Origin: Torymus aiolomorphi
Taxonomy: Eukaryota > Arthropoda > Insecta > Hymenoptera > Torymidae
Length of the DNA: 64,000 nt
Assembly (NCBI GenBank): GCA_036365515.1
Contig: CM070875.1
Coordinates: 95,295,128-95,359,127 of the forward strand
Direction: 5' to 3'
Below the pieces are notes generated by a model. It was not told the origin of the DNA. It did not search any database and saw only the letters and a program-made list of their open reading frames with translations. Within the stretch, counting starts at the first letter, position 1; each line of letters begins with the position of its first letter. The position numbers and the translations under genes are program-made. This document shows, piece after piece, positions 1-12,066 of the stretch.

Positions 1-640
1 TTTATTTTGATTTTTATGTAAAAATAATAAAATCGCTAAATTTTGGACTGGAAATACTTTTTAACACTAAGTCAATCGTTAATAATATGAAATTACAGCA
101 AATCAATGTATAATAATCATATTATGGTTTTCCAACCTACTAACTCTACCAATACGTAGGAACCCTAACCATCAAAACATCGGTGAAATACATAGGGCCA
201 AGTATTGGGACATGACGTTTAAACTGTACTAGTAGATAACCTTGAATTATTTTTATTAAAAACAATAATTATTGGGCTCCTAACGACTGTAATTGAATTC
301 GATGCATCTTAAAAGTGTCTTAAAACTTTCAAGAGTAAAGATTTACTTCAAATTTATTTAAAAATACCTAAAAGGCGAGTCATGAATCCTTACGAAAGCA
401 TTAAGGACCTCTCATAGAAAGCCGTGATCCCCGCGAGTAGCATTTTCAAATCGTCTTTTTAAGTATTAAATTTTCACTAAGAGTAATAATACTATTTAAA
501 TAATAAGCATTAATTATTTTAGAATCATCTTATAGAATAAAATATTATCCAACTACTACACATTCTTTAAAGTAATTGAATATTTATCTAGATGGCCACA
601 TACTGGGCACTGGCCGCTCATTGGTACTTTTACCTTATTT
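1..640. other. AT-rich DNA, nothing recognised
   Basis: No reading frame of note, no tandem repeat and no inverted repeat that I could recognise by eye. It may be intron or intergenic DNA. Confidence 0.5.
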
Positions 641-778
641 CATCCGCGCGGTGAGAAGACGTCCGCGCGGTGAGATACGGCGTTCTTCATCCGCGCGGTG
701 AGATATGACGTTCTTCGTCCGCGCGGTGAGATACAACGTTCTTCGTCCGCGCGCTGAGATACAACCTTGTTCCGCGCA
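641..778. repeat. 28-bp GC-rich minisatellite, about 5 copies
   Basis: Consecutive units contain tccgcgcggtgagata followed by a variable acgttctt stretch, with a period of about 28 bp. The last two copies are degenerate. GC content jumps sharply relative to both flanks. Short open frames on the minus strand here are repeat artefacts. Confidence 0.85.
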
Positions 779-1922
779 GCCGTCGATATATTCACGCGCC
801 AATAACCATGTAAAAAATTTGTGAATTTGACTTTTGGCATAGACCTTTGTATTTTTAATTTGCAATTTAATAATTACGATTTTTCCCCGTAAATGTTTTC
901 AAATATAATTTTATAAATACTTTTGAATAATGTATTTATGCAAGATCAAATATGCACATAGAATGCAATTTTATATTAAAATATATTCATTTAAAAAAAT
1001 TATTTGATGTAATTTAACTATTCTAAAATATGAATTTTCAAATTATTAAAATTTCAACTCCACTAGAGTAATAAATGTGTATAATATAATAACATTTTTT
1101 TATATTATAGACTATAATTAATTATATTTCAGAGGAATATGGTGTTCTGATTACATCAAATAAATGCAAACTGTAAAATCGTTTAGGCTCATCATCCTAG
1201 CCCGTATGGATTTTGACTTGAGATTGTCGTTTTAGTTTCTTTGCGTCTAAATAAACCAATTAACGGCTTTTTTGCGCATCGCCGAATTGTTTTTTCGTGT
1301 TCTAAATCGTACTTTCGGTTATAGAGTTAAGCGATATTCTAATTATTCTCTGAATAAAAATGTTTTTTAAATTTTATCGCACCGTAAGATAATTGGAAAT
1401 TTTACTCTTACTGTTGAGGTATTTGATTGTTGATTAACATTTAATCAATAATATATTAGGCCTTAGAGAGTAGGAATATGTATTATGAGAGAGTTATATA
1501 TATAGTTTTCAAAAGCGCTTATAATCGGAACGTATACTAGCTCGCGACAATAACAAAGTCGACGAAAGTCGGAGCGCGACGAAACATAAACACTCGGCCG
1601 GTCGAGCGAGCCGCAAGCTATAGGTATAGTTAGAATCTATAGCGGCCGAGTCCAGCAGCGCGAGAGCTGCGGAGAGAGAGATAGCTGCTACAGAGGCGTA
1701 GAGAGCGCAAACGACGGTCAACAGTAGGGCCTGTGCTTCGAGATGCGGCGACGGCGCGGCGCACGCAGGAGAGCCAAGCACCTACAGTATATAGGCATAG
1801 ATATAGGGCTCAACGGCTGTCGCGAGTGCACGCGCACCGAGAGCGCCGAATCTGCCCACGGCGAGACAGCGCCGACGCGCTGGCCAGTAAACGAAGGTCT
1901 GAAATCGATTTTTTCGAGGGAA
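779..1922. other. Noncoding DNA; GC-richer block at 1510-1900
   Basis: The first 700 bases are plain AT-rich sequence. From about 1510 to 1900 the composition becomes GC-rich and purine-rich (many gcgag and agagag words), which looks like a degraded element. I recognise no protein on either strand and see no clear termini. Confidence 0.4.
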
Positions 1923-3642
1923 CCCGTGTAAAAATTTTAGTCTTGGATTGATCTGCCAAAAGTCTCGCGAAATAAGTCTCGCATAACTCTCGCAATAATC
2001 TCGCTAAGGCCACTTTGCGAGACTAATTTTTTTTTAGTTTGTAAAGTCTCGCAAAAGATCCAAGACGAACTCCGAGACTTTTGGCTGGACAATATTTTTA
2101 CTTTAAAAAGTCTCGCATAAAGCCCAACACAAACAGCGAGACTTTTGGCGGGACAATATTTTGACTTTAAAAAGTCTCGCATAAAATCCAACACGAACAG
2201 CGAGACTTTTGGCTGGACAAACTTTTGTCTTAAAAAGTTTCGCATAAAGCCCAACACAAAATGTAAAAAAATGTAAAAAAAAATGCCTGCAAAATTACAT
2301 AATAACTATAATCCGCATCAACACCTACACACTCATACACACATATACAGACACACGCACGCGCGCGCGCAAACAGCCTTGCAAAATAACCCAGACTTTG
2401 CCCCAGGAGACGCTGTTGGCGACTGCGAACAGGAGACGCTATTGGTGTCGGCGAACAGAAGACCCTGTTGATGTCATGAAAAGAGAGGTTGGATTCGAGA
2501 TGCCGGTACGGCAGCAAGGCGGTCCGTAGCTGCGATTACGACGACTCCTTGAGGCTGCTGACATTGAGGCGTCTTCTTCGGGGAATCAGGAATTCGCCAC
2601 CTGGATCCCTAAAATTCTTCTGACCCGATTTTCTGCCATTGAGATGAAAATATTTCCGTAAATTCATGAACGACATATAACCAACACGACTATTTTCTTG
2701 TCTTGTGTGATAGCTTTATCTGATTACAGGATATGTAGTTATGACGATACTTTTCAAGTGAACATAAACGAATATATTTCAAATGTTTTGTTTGGTTTCC
2801 AAGTTAACACGCGTGTAGACTTGGAAACTAAACAAAACAGTTGAAATATTTGCATTCATGTTCACTTGAAAATAGTCGTCTTGCGGTTATATGTCATTCG
2901 TGAATTTGCGGAAATATTTTCATTTCAATGGCAGAGAATCGGGTCAGAAGAATTTTAGAGATCCAGGTGGCGAATTCCTGATTCCCCGAAGAAGACGCCT
3001 CAATATGAGCAGCCTCAAGGAGTCGTCGTAATCGCAGCTACGGACCGCCTTGCTGCCGTACCGGCATCTCGAATCCAACCTCTCTTTTTATGACATCAAC
3101 AGGGTCTTCTGTTCGCCGACACCAATAGCGTCTCCTGTTCGCAGACGCCAACAGCGTCTCCTGGGGCAAAGTCTGGGTTATTTTGCAAGGCTGTTTGCGC
3201 GCGCGTGCATGTGTGTGTATATGTGTGTATGAGTGTGTAGGTGTTGATGCGGATTATAGTTATTATGTAATTTTGCAGGCATTTTTTTTTTACATTTTTT
3301 TACATTTTGTGTTGGGCTTTATGCGAAACTTTTTAAGACAAAAGCTTGTCCAGCCAAATGTCTCGCTGTTCGTGTTGGATTTTATGCGAGACTTTTTAAA
3401 GTCAAAATATTGTCCCGCCAAAAGTCTCGCTGTTTGTGTTGAGCTTTATGCGAGACTTTTTAAAGTAAAAATATTGTCCAGCCAAAAGTCTCGGAGTTCG
3501 TCTTGGATCTTTTGCGAGACTTTACAAACTAAAAAAGATTAGTCTCGCAAAGTGGCCTTAGCGAGATTATTGCGAGAGTTACGCGAGACATATTTCGCGA
3601 GACTTTTGGCAGATCAATCCGAGACTAAAATTTTTACATGGG
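1923..3642. mobile_element. 1.7-kb foldback element with CCC...GGG ends and internal palindromic repeats
   Basis: The two halves are inverted copies of each other, meeting at the palindrome acacgcgtgt (2807-2816). The left end reads cccgtgtaaaaattttag and the right end is its near-perfect reverse complement, ctaaaatttttacatggg. Both are flanked by aa, a possible 2-bp target duplication. Each arm carries about four units of 60-65 bp built around agtctcgc and gcgagact, so the arms are themselves full of small palindromes. The cores of the arms (about 2480-2660 and 2930-3080) are also mirror copies. No transposase is visible, so this is a non-autonomous foldback element. The left arm is slightly longer than the right because of small indels. 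Confidence 0.85.
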
Positions 3643-5026
3643 AATGGCTGCATTTTGGATATTTGGTAAAACACATCATCTAAAAACGATGGTCAAAAAT
3701 GCAGCCTCCAAAAACGCCGGCATCACCCCTAATTTGTCAAAAAACCACTCTCGAAAACGGATTTTCGCTTATAACTCGCGAACTATAAGAGATAACGAAA
3801 AAAGTCCCAAACAAAAATTGTAAGGCGTGAAATTTTACATAAGAATGATGTGTCACTTTTTTGCATTAGATAAAATTAAGCTTGAGAAAAGCACGCAGAA
3901 GTTGCAAACAGCAATCGGCTGAAGGAGAAGGGAGGCGGGACCTACCGCGCGCGGCTGCGGCGTCGCCCAGGCGCCGCGCCGCAAAAGTTTTCGCTTCTGT
4001 CTCCTTTTCTATATCATCTGTTGCAATTGAATAAAGTAACCATCGTTTTTTTATAGATTTTGATTCGTAGAATCTAAATTTCTAGTTTACAATTTATCAA
4101 AATGGCAGGAACCTTAATTTAAATGCATTTGTTTAAACAAAAACGCCATTTAAACAAATAAAAACAATCTTTTGAGATCAGAATAATTTTTTCTTGAAAA
4201 TTCAGGCAATTCTAAAATCAAAATGTTGCATTCAACATATACAAAAAACCAATATTCAAAGAGTTATAGATTTTTAAAATATTAATCTTCAGTATTGAAG
4301 AGATTTTTAATAATAGTCACAAAATTAAACATCAAGTAAAAATTATTACGGTTACTTATCGTTTACCATCTAAAAAGAGATATGCAAGTTTAATATTACT
4401 TTGTATCATAAATAATTATTCACATTAATATATGAGTAAATCTCAGGAACTCTTAACTTTTTGGGAACTCCAATGTTTGAGCGCTGAAAAATGAGTTAAA
4501 GCTCAAAATGTTTGCCTTTCAAAAAAAAAAAAAAACAATTATAAATAAGGGTAAAGAATCTAGCTACGTACACAAAATTAAAAAAAAAGGTCGACATTCA
4601 GTCATTTTTTATGTTGTTCATGTCCTTTTCCAATCAATATATTTATTTAATAGGAACAGGAGCACATTTACGATCGTTGCACAAATTGTTTAGCTTTTTT
4701 GTTTGCCAAAACCGTTAATTTGAGCCCTGGTAGGTTGATGTGCTGTGAAAATTAGCCCAAATATAAGATTTTTAATTTTCTAAATTTTTTAAGAAATTTC
4801 AGGGGAAAAATGTTACTGACATTTGTCAATGCGTATTGATTAAATTTTCAAGGGGAAGACTAACAGCCTTATCTATATCTATATCGTGTGCAAAGATATT
4901 CCCTAAATATAAGTATTTGTTACTCGTAAAGAAAATTATTTTTCTGTCCTCCGGCCGGAAAGCGCCAACTTCCCGGCCGCTGCGCGAAATGAACTTGGCG
5001 CTTTCTGGCGCCGTCGGGCAGAAAAA
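3643..5026. other. Noncoding DNA, no gene recognised
   Basis: AT-rich apart from a short GC-rich patch at 3930-3990 and another at 4945-5020. A 61-codon open frame at 3638 and a 117-codon frame at 4836 resemble nothing I know. Confidence 0.4.
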
Positions 5027-5143
5027 TAGTATACACACCTTGGCAGGTAAAAAAGAAAGCCTCAGATCACATGTTTGTCAACCTCGGCCGACATGTGATC
5101 TAAGACATTTCATATTTTATCTGCCTAGGTATGTAATATACTA
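5027..5143. mobile_element. Small hairpin MITE (117 bp)
   Basis: The ends are imperfect inverted repeats: tagtatacacaccttggcag on the left and the reverse complement of tagtatattacatacctagg on the right. The centre forms a strong stem from agatcacatgt and acatgtgatct around a 16-base loop. No coding capacity. The exact element edges and target duplication are uncertain. Confidence 0.6.
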
Positions 5144-5965
5144 TTATAAACGTAAGTGTGCAGCGAACCTCCACAAGTTTCCTATTTAAAAAATTAGTAA
5201 TGCCAATGTATAGCTAAAGCATAATTTGTCTGTCAACCGCTTTAGAGAGAGAAGAAAAACAAGTTTTACTAATGTTTTTAATTGACATAATGAACATTTT
5301 TTCTACAAGATGCAATAGTTTCTTACAAACATGTATTATTATTATTTAAATAAAATAATTTTCTATTTAAAACTAGGTTATACTTTTAAAATAGAAATTA
5401 TCTTTTCAGTCTAAATCTGTCTCTAGATTCAAAAACAATTTTTCTTTCTATGAAGACTCGATTCCTACTATCAGAAAAGTAATTATTTTTCTTCGCCCAG
5501 GATTTTCCTCTCAATATTCGTAATTAATAGAAGATAATAAAAAAATGTTCCCGTGGAGAATAGAATGAATTATGAGTATTATGACGAAATTTATTAACTT
5601 TTTAATAAATTTCATCATCATTTATTAATATTTACATTATATGTATCTTAAGTTTTATTAAAAAACAAATGAATCTTAACGATGACAAAGTAAAGAGATA
5701 TGTAAGTTATTTACGTATTTGAAATTCCGAACGTTCATAATGAAAGAAATATTAATTTATAGTTTCGAATTTTGGTTGGAATTCGTCGAAGTGGTTTTAT
5801 TGGTGACTGCTAGAGTGACAAGTGAAGAGATACAGTTATTATCATTTTTTAAATATATTAAGTAGTCAACTTCGGCTAAATCTGAAAATGGCAAAAATCT
5901 TTCGTTCACTGTGAAAGTTCAAAATTTCAAGCACCTCGTTATTTTTACTGTTAAATATATAAACT
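5144..5965. other. AT-rich DNA, nothing recognised
   Basis: No reading frame, repeat or structured element stands out by eye. Confidence 0.45.
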
Positions 5966-7612
5966 AATTCCAGCAATAAAAAGTTTCGAAATACCAAACG
6001 CCGCGGAGAGAGGATTTTTTAACCGCCACGACCCCTATATAATCTGCTGTTTGGGGGATTTCCGGGAAATCGATTTGGTTCGTAATTTTTTTATGCGTAA
6101 TTTGTATGCTCAAAATATAATGCCAGCTATAAAAAACTTGGAAATACCAAATGCCGCTGAGAGAGAATTTTTTATCCGTCACGATCCCTATATAATCAGC
6201 TGTTTGGGGGTTTTCCGGGGAGTGGATTTGGTTCGTAATTTTTTTACAGGGAGTTTTTATGCTCAAAAAGTAATTCCAGCTTTAAAAAGTTTGGAAATGC
6301 CAGACGCCGCGGAATTGAAATTTTTTTTCCGTCACGACCCCTATATAATGGGCTGTTTGGGGGTTTTCCGGGGAGTAGATTTGGTTCGTAATTTTTTTAC
6401 AGGGAGTTTTTATGCTCAAATAGTAATTCCAGCTTTAAAAAGTTTGGAAATCCCAGGCGCGGCTGAGTGAAAATTTTTTTTCCGTCACTATATAATCAGC
6501 TGTTTGGGGGTTTTCCGGGGAGTGGATTTGGTTTGTAATTTTTTTACGAGTAGTTTGTGTGCTCATAAAATAATTCCAGCAATAAAAAGTTTGGAAATGC
6601 CAAATACCGCCAAGAGAGAATTTTTTTTCGGTCACGACCCCTATATAGCTGATTACATAATCAGATGTTTGGGGGTTTTCCGGGGAGTCGATTTGGTTCG
6701 TAATTTTTTTACGAGTAGTTTGTGTGCTCATAAAATAATTCCAGCAATAAAAAGTTTGGAAATGCCAAATACCGCCGAGAGAGAATTTTTTTTCGTTCAC
6801 GACCCCTATATAGCTAATTACATAATCAGATGTTTGGGGGTTTTCCGGTGAGTCGATTTGGTTCGTAATTTTTTTACGAGTAGTTTATATGCTCATGAAA
6901 TAATTCCAGCAATAAAAAGTTTTGGAAATGCCAAATGCCGCTGAGAGAGAATTTTTTTTCGGTCCCGACCCCTATATAGCTGATTACATAATCAGATGTT
7001 GCGGGTTTTCCGGGGAGTCGATTTGGTTAGTAATTTTTATACGAGTGGTTTGTGTGCTCATAAAATAATTCCATCGATAAAAAGTTTGGAAATGCCAAAT
7101 GCCGCTGAGAGAATTTTTTCTCGGTCACGTCCCCTATATAGCTGATTATATAATAAGGTGTTTGGGGGTTTTCCGGGGAGTCGATTTGGTTCGTAATTTT
7201 TTTACGAGTAGTTTGTGTGCTCATAAAATAATTCCAGCAATAAAAAGTTTGGAAATGCCAAATACCGCCGAGAGAGAATTTTTTTTCGGTCACGACCACT
7301 ATATAGCTGATTACATAATCAGATGTTTGGGGGTTTTCCGGGGAGTCGATTTAGTTCGTAATTTTTTTACAGTAACTTTGTATGCTCATAAAATAATTTC
7401 AGCAATAAAAAGTTTGGAAATGCCATACGCCGCGGAGAGAGAATTTTTTTTCCGATACTACCCCTATATAATCAGCTTTTTGGTGGTGTTCCGGGGAGTC
7501 GATTTGGTTCCTAATTTTTTTGCGGGTATTTTGTATCCTCAGAAAATAATTCCAGCAATAAAAAGTTTGGAAATACCAAACGCCGCGGAGAGAGAATTTT
7601 TTTCTCTTAGGT
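5966..7612. repeat. Tandem array of about ten 147-165-bp units (satellite-like, open on both strands)
   Basis: Anchoring on gggggttttccgggg, unit starts fall at 6053, 6206, 6359, 6506, 6671, 6836, 7001, 7164, 7329 and 7482. This gives spacings of 153, 153, 147, 165, 165, 165, 163, 165 and 153 bp. The 165-bp form differs by a 12-bp insertion near ctatatagctgattacat. Nearly all spacings are multiples of three, so the plus strand stays open over several units at 6051-6470, 6504-6851 and 7099-7647, with repeats such as LGVFRGVDLVRNFF. The minus strand is also open over long stretches (repeat KKITNQIDSPENPQT). Short plus-strand breaks occur near 6470, 6851 and 7100. It could be a coding minisatellite, or a satellite whose unit length happens to be divisible by three. 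I do not recognise either peptide. Confidence 0.9.
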
Positions 7613-9231
7613 CATCTTACGAATTCCGTGTTAGGGGTGGGGGGTAGTTTGGAATGGATTTATTTTAATCGATTTTGATGTATTCTTCCATTATTTGTAG
7701 TACATTATGTCATCCATGTGGAAAAAAGTGGTTTTTCGAAAATCGAATTTTCGTTGGATCGCAACGTTGCAAACTTCAAACCCATAAAAAATTTACTATC
7801 ACAAAGCTTCCTCTAGGAGGAAGCAATAGCAAGAATATTGGTCTTCACAATAATTCTTGTATACCTCTAAGCACTTGTTGTTTCCTTCTTTTAAGACGCC
7901 ATTCTTCTTGCATAGTAAACATATACCTATTTTATCAGAGCCTTTTTTGTATATTCAAAAAAAGTTTGATAGTTAAGTTTTTACTCTTGTTCTTGTCCTC
8001 CAGATAACACAAACTATTTGGATCCCTCGTTAGCTAGCTTTGCAACTTTTGTCTGAAGGACGTTCCTGCATGAACATTTATGAACTCAGCAATAACACTT
8101 TTAACTATTTATGGTATGCTGAATCTTGTCGTATCCTTTTTTTAAACCGGTTACCGTGAAAAATTTGATGAAATTAAAGCTTTAAATTTTTACTTTTTTC
8201 ATGGGCTCTTATGGGACAGAAGGAAAAAACTAATAAAATTGAATATTTCCGGAACGTAAACAATTTTTCGTTCCATAAAAAATATATGTTTTCAATATAT
8301 GAGGAAAAAACTCATCATTAATCATAAATCACTCGAAACCTTACAAAATTCTGAGATATTATCAGTCAAAGTAAGTAAATTTCGAGAACTGCTAGAAGCG
8401 TGCGACATAACATCTTCCTAGCAGAAGGTGGCTATGGTATCTTGTAACTGTACTACTATAGTTACATACATACCTAAGGGGTCAAGTTGATGTCTATTTA
8501 TTTTAATTAAAAATAGACAATGAACAACAAACCTAATATTTGTTCTAACAATATACATTAATCATTTTTCGATTTTTAAGCCTAGAGATATATATAGATA
8601 TTTTCGTTTATTTTTCGATAATACTACATTTTTCATGGTCTTATTTTGCGTCAACACACATTAGCTAATTAATAAAAATCCCACAAAGAAACCCGTGTTT
8701 CGTAAGTATTGCGTCTCGGCATTTGTTTTTATAAGATTATAAAAAATCAAACAGTTTTGAAAGTATTTTGCAAAAAAATCAGGAAATGAATTTAATTTTT
8801 ATATTGAATAGTAAAATGTTTACTTATATTTGAATTTTTTAATTCAACTTTTCAAAAATTTTGTATTAAAGCCAATATATTTCAAGACAATACAAGAATT
8901 CTTTTGAAGAAGAATATTCTCTTGCAAGACAAGACCAAGACAAGACAAAACAACGAATTTCAATGTTTTTCAAGACCAATGCAATAGGTTTATAAAATAT
9001 CGTATTGTCTCACTCTTGTGAAGCATTGAAGGCACTAGTGTTGTACAATATTTTATAGCAGGTTTACCTAAGTCCGCTGTCACTAACTACGCTCATACAC
9101 TAACCTCACGGTGCAAAAATGGACTGCTTAAGTCCACACCATGCTATAAATTAAGATTTAAAAAATTGCGAGAACTATCGAATTTAATTTAAAGAATATT
9201 GTATTGTGAGAAATATAAATGTAGGAAGTCG
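7613..9231. other. Noncoding DNA with a scrap of a nearby MITE
   Basis: At about 7755-7800 the sequence gcaaacttcaaacccataaaa matches, inverted, the interior of the MITE at 10988-11365, so a decayed relative lies here. The rest is AT-rich and I see no gene. A 110-codon open frame at 7675-8007 has low-complexity composition and no recognisable domain. Confidence 0.4.
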
Positions 9232-9460
9232 TGTTAAGATATAAGGTACATTTATATTAGATAGATAGAAAAAGAATAGCGCCACCTTACACATGGAAAA
9301 GTAAATTTAGGGAAAAGAAACGTATAAGCAGCACTTGGCTGTCATCCTCCTTGCAAGATGGTTGTAACGAAGTGAAGGACGTGTTTGATTTGTTTAGATT
9401 AAAGTTATATTGTATTAACTTGGAATTGTTTATTTGAGATACTTTACAACTCTTTTAACA
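9232..9460 (+). mobile_element. Possible solo LTR fragment of a Copia-like element
   Basis: The segment starts tgttaaga just after gtaggaagtcg and ends cttttaaca. The context resembles the polypurine tract and 3' LTR junction of the Copia element at 20618-20631 (taaggaggcg then tgttaaat). The end resembles that LTR's tail (tttacaac). No second copy or target duplication is clear, so this is tentative. Confidence 0.3.
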
Positions 9461-9787
9461 AGGATACATGCCAAAAATAAGCGAGCAGTGGAACAATTCT
9501 GTTAACAGTTTGCGTTAGCAACATTTTGGGGAGCTGCGCACTCAAGATTAGAAAAACATGGGACACAGGACACAGTAAATACACCACATTAAGTCAAATT
9601 AATTTTTAACGTAGACATTGCATTTTGGAATAAAGGTAGCCACAGGCATCATTGCAGAAGATGAATTACAACAAGAATGGTTATCTTTTCTCTGCCTGCC
9701 CAAAGCACAGGCAAAACCACTTACTTATTCTATCCAAATTTGAATTTGAAAAAAAAAAACATCAAAATGTGTATTTAAAACATACAT
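9461..9787. other. Short noncoding gap
   Basis: Nothing recognised between the possible LTR fragment and the foldback element. Confidence 0.45.
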
Positions 9788-10941
9788 CCCTACTGAAAAA
9801 GTGCAGCTGATTATCAGCTGATAATCAGGTGATAATTGTGCCAAAACGGCACCTGATTATCAGCTGATTTTCACATGAAAATTTAGCGTTTAAAATTTAT
9901 TTATTATTAATTATTGTTATTTATTATTATAAAGTACTATCATGGTTCATTTACTTGAATCTACGATTAATTAATGTGTTCGAAAAATGTCGAAAAATGT
10001 AAATCCTGACAAAGAATTTATGAATTATTTGTTACAATTTAGGAATGTAACATTACTAACAAAAATAATAATAAGTATTAATAATAAATGAAAATATCAA
10101 CATGATTTTCAGATGCATACCAGCTGATAATCATCTGAGAATCGGGTAACTATAACGTGACTGTCAGGTGATTATCATCTGATTATCAACTGATTTTGTC
10201 CTCAAAATTCTGTTGATATTTTCATTTATTATTATTATTATCATTTATTATTGTTAATTTTAATTTTACATTCCTAAATTATGACAAATAATTAAAAACT
10301 TCTTTGCCACAGTGTATATTATTTTAAACGGCGTTACTATATGTATAACAGATTTGTCTACCGCGACAAAAATACTCATCGTTTCAGTAACGAGAATTTT
10401 GATATAACAGGCAAAAAAAATAGTTTCCACACAAGAAAGAATATTATTTCTTTAGTCAATTATCAAAAATTGTCAAAATTTCCAAGTGTCCTTTCATGTT
10501 TTAATACGTATATCGTACATTTTGAGGTTTGGAAATCTGTCGTACAAATAACGTTTTTAATACATCCATCGTAAAGTTCGTACTTTACTATCGTGTACTT
10601 TTCACAAGAAAATAGTTTCCACACAAGAAGGAATATTATTTCTTTAGTCAATTACCAATACCTAATTGTCAAAATTTATGTAATTTTAAAAATTTTCAAG
10701 TATCCTTTCATTTATTAATACATGTTGTACATTTTTTGAGGTTAGGAAATCTGTCGTACATATAACAACGGCCTATTTTAAATACATGAAACGTATAGAT
10801 TCAAGTAAATCAATGATAATAATAAATTATAATAATAAAAAATAATTAATAATAAATAAATTTTAAACGATATCAGGTGCCGTTTTGGCATGATTATCAC
10901 CTGATTATCAGCTGATAATCAGCTGCACTTTTTCAGTAGGG
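9788..10941. mobile_element. 1.15-kb foldback element with CCCTACTGAAAAA ends
   Basis: The left end is ccctactgaaaaagtgcagc and the right end its exact reverse complement. Both are flanked by at, a possible 2-bp target duplication. The arms (about 9788-9970 and 10795-10941) are rich in small palindromes made of cagctgattatcagctgata. A second, internal inverted repeat lies at about 10010-10300. No protein is encoded. The ends match those of the unrelated-looking element at 48006-48540, which makes them one family by termini. Confidence 0.85.
10355..10770 (+). repeat. Two diverged direct copies of a ~190-bp repeat
   Basis: Both copies share gtttccacacaagaa, aatattatttctttagtcaat, a tract ending caagt(g/a)tcctttcat, and gaaatctgtcgtaca. 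They sit inside the foldback element at 9788-10941. A third copy lies at about 12310-12500, upstream of LTV1. One alternating frame runs 77 codons through the first copy but is not conserved in the second. Confidence 0.7.
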
Positions 10942-10987
10942 ATGATTCTCAGAGTGAACCATGTATCATGTGGCTATTCACAGACAT

Positions 10988-11365
10988 CGTCGCGCAGTAC
11001 GAAGAAAAGCCAATTTCTTAACTCGGACGAAGAAAACCCAGTATCGCCCAAAAAAAGCCAAAAATGAGCCCATACTGTGGCTTTTTATGGGTCTGAAGTT
11101 TGCATCGTTGGAGTGCAACGAAATAATTTTTTACAATTAATTAAAATTATTAAGTAATGGAAATTTTACCTAAACCTTTGTTAGGAAGTCATTTGATACT
11201 ATAAAAGAATAAATCTACATGGAAAATAAATATTAATTATGGTATACTTGAGGTAAAATCAAATATTTTTTTATTTCGTTGCACTACAACGTTACAACTT
11301 TTCGCGCGAAACTGGCTTTTCTTCGTCCGAATTAAGAAATTGGCTTTTCTTCGTACTGTGCGACG
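10988..11365. mobile_element. MITE with ~35-bp terminal inverted repeats
   Basis: The left end cgtcgcgcagtacgaagaaa and the right end tttcttcgtactgtgcgacg are near-perfect inverted repeats that continue through aagccaatttcttaa. The interior has no protein. A scrap with the same interior words (gaagtttgca) lies inverted at about 7755. Confidence 0.8.
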
Positions 11366-11450
11366 ACATAGACACTTTTATTATTCAAAGTTAATATTTT
11401 CATGCATATTATGAAAAATAAAGTTTTGATATTTATTTATTAATACTCAC

Positions 11451-12066
11451 CAGAACAATCTTTAGAATCTATTACCTGTGCTAATTGGATAAAATTATCT
11501 TCTAATACATTATCTGGGTTATGAAAATCAAAATCATCATCTAGTGCAGCAATTACATCTGGATCTAGATCCAACTGAGGTCCTGAAATTCGAGCTGCTT
11601 TGTTTAAAAGTCCTATTTGTTCTTGTACATTAGACTCAAACACAGATGATGGTAAATTAATTTTCAATTTATTATTCGTAGAATATTTTTCTACATTTGT
11701 ACTTGGGATCTCAATTGTTTCCCATTCTGTAGATGAAACGTTTAAATCTTTCAAGTGTTTGAGATAATTATAATCATCATCGAAAAAAATGCCATATTTC
11801 TGTTGTTCTTTAATTTCTTTTGCAGTGCATGATTTTTCGTTTTTGGAATCTTGTGTAACTTCTGCTGGTACGAGAACTCTTTGTGGTGCACTTTCATCAG
11901 CAGTTAAAGGATCTTTTTGTGATCTGTGTACTACGTGAAAAGTTACAGAATTTTTCTTATCAATAAACTTTTTTGATTTTCTTCTAGGCTATAAAAATAA
12001 ATATAATAATAATTATTCAAGACATTTAAACATATTACAAAGAATTTTTATATATTTACTAACCAT
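11451..12066 (-). CDS. LTV1: LTV1 ribosome biogenesis factor, 5' exons only (partial)
   Basis: LTV1 is a conserved assembly factor of the small ribosomal subunit. It binds pre-40S particles and is needed for their maturation and export. Two coding exons are visible. The first is just the ATG (12064-12066), followed by a gttagt donor; the intron ends with tttatag. The second exon (11988-11451) starts PRRKSKKFID and contains the family signatures FHVVHRSQKDPL, YGIFFDDDYNYL, LPSSVF and the highly conserved DPDVIAALDDDFDF with NPDNVLED. It ends at a consensus gtgagt donor at 11450, leaving the frame in phase 1. About 180 residues are encoded here, against roughly 400-500 for the family, so the C-terminal half must lie on exons to the left. 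I found none of them in 1-11440. No frameshift is visible, so this looks like a functional host gene. Confidence 0.92.

Noticed and set aside
5966..7612. CRISPR-like array
   Set aside because: The units are ~160-bp contiguous repeats with no unique spacers, in a eukaryotic setting.
7675..8007. 110-codon plus-strand frame
   Set aside because: Low-complexity composition and no recognised motif; it partly overlaps a decayed MITE scrap.
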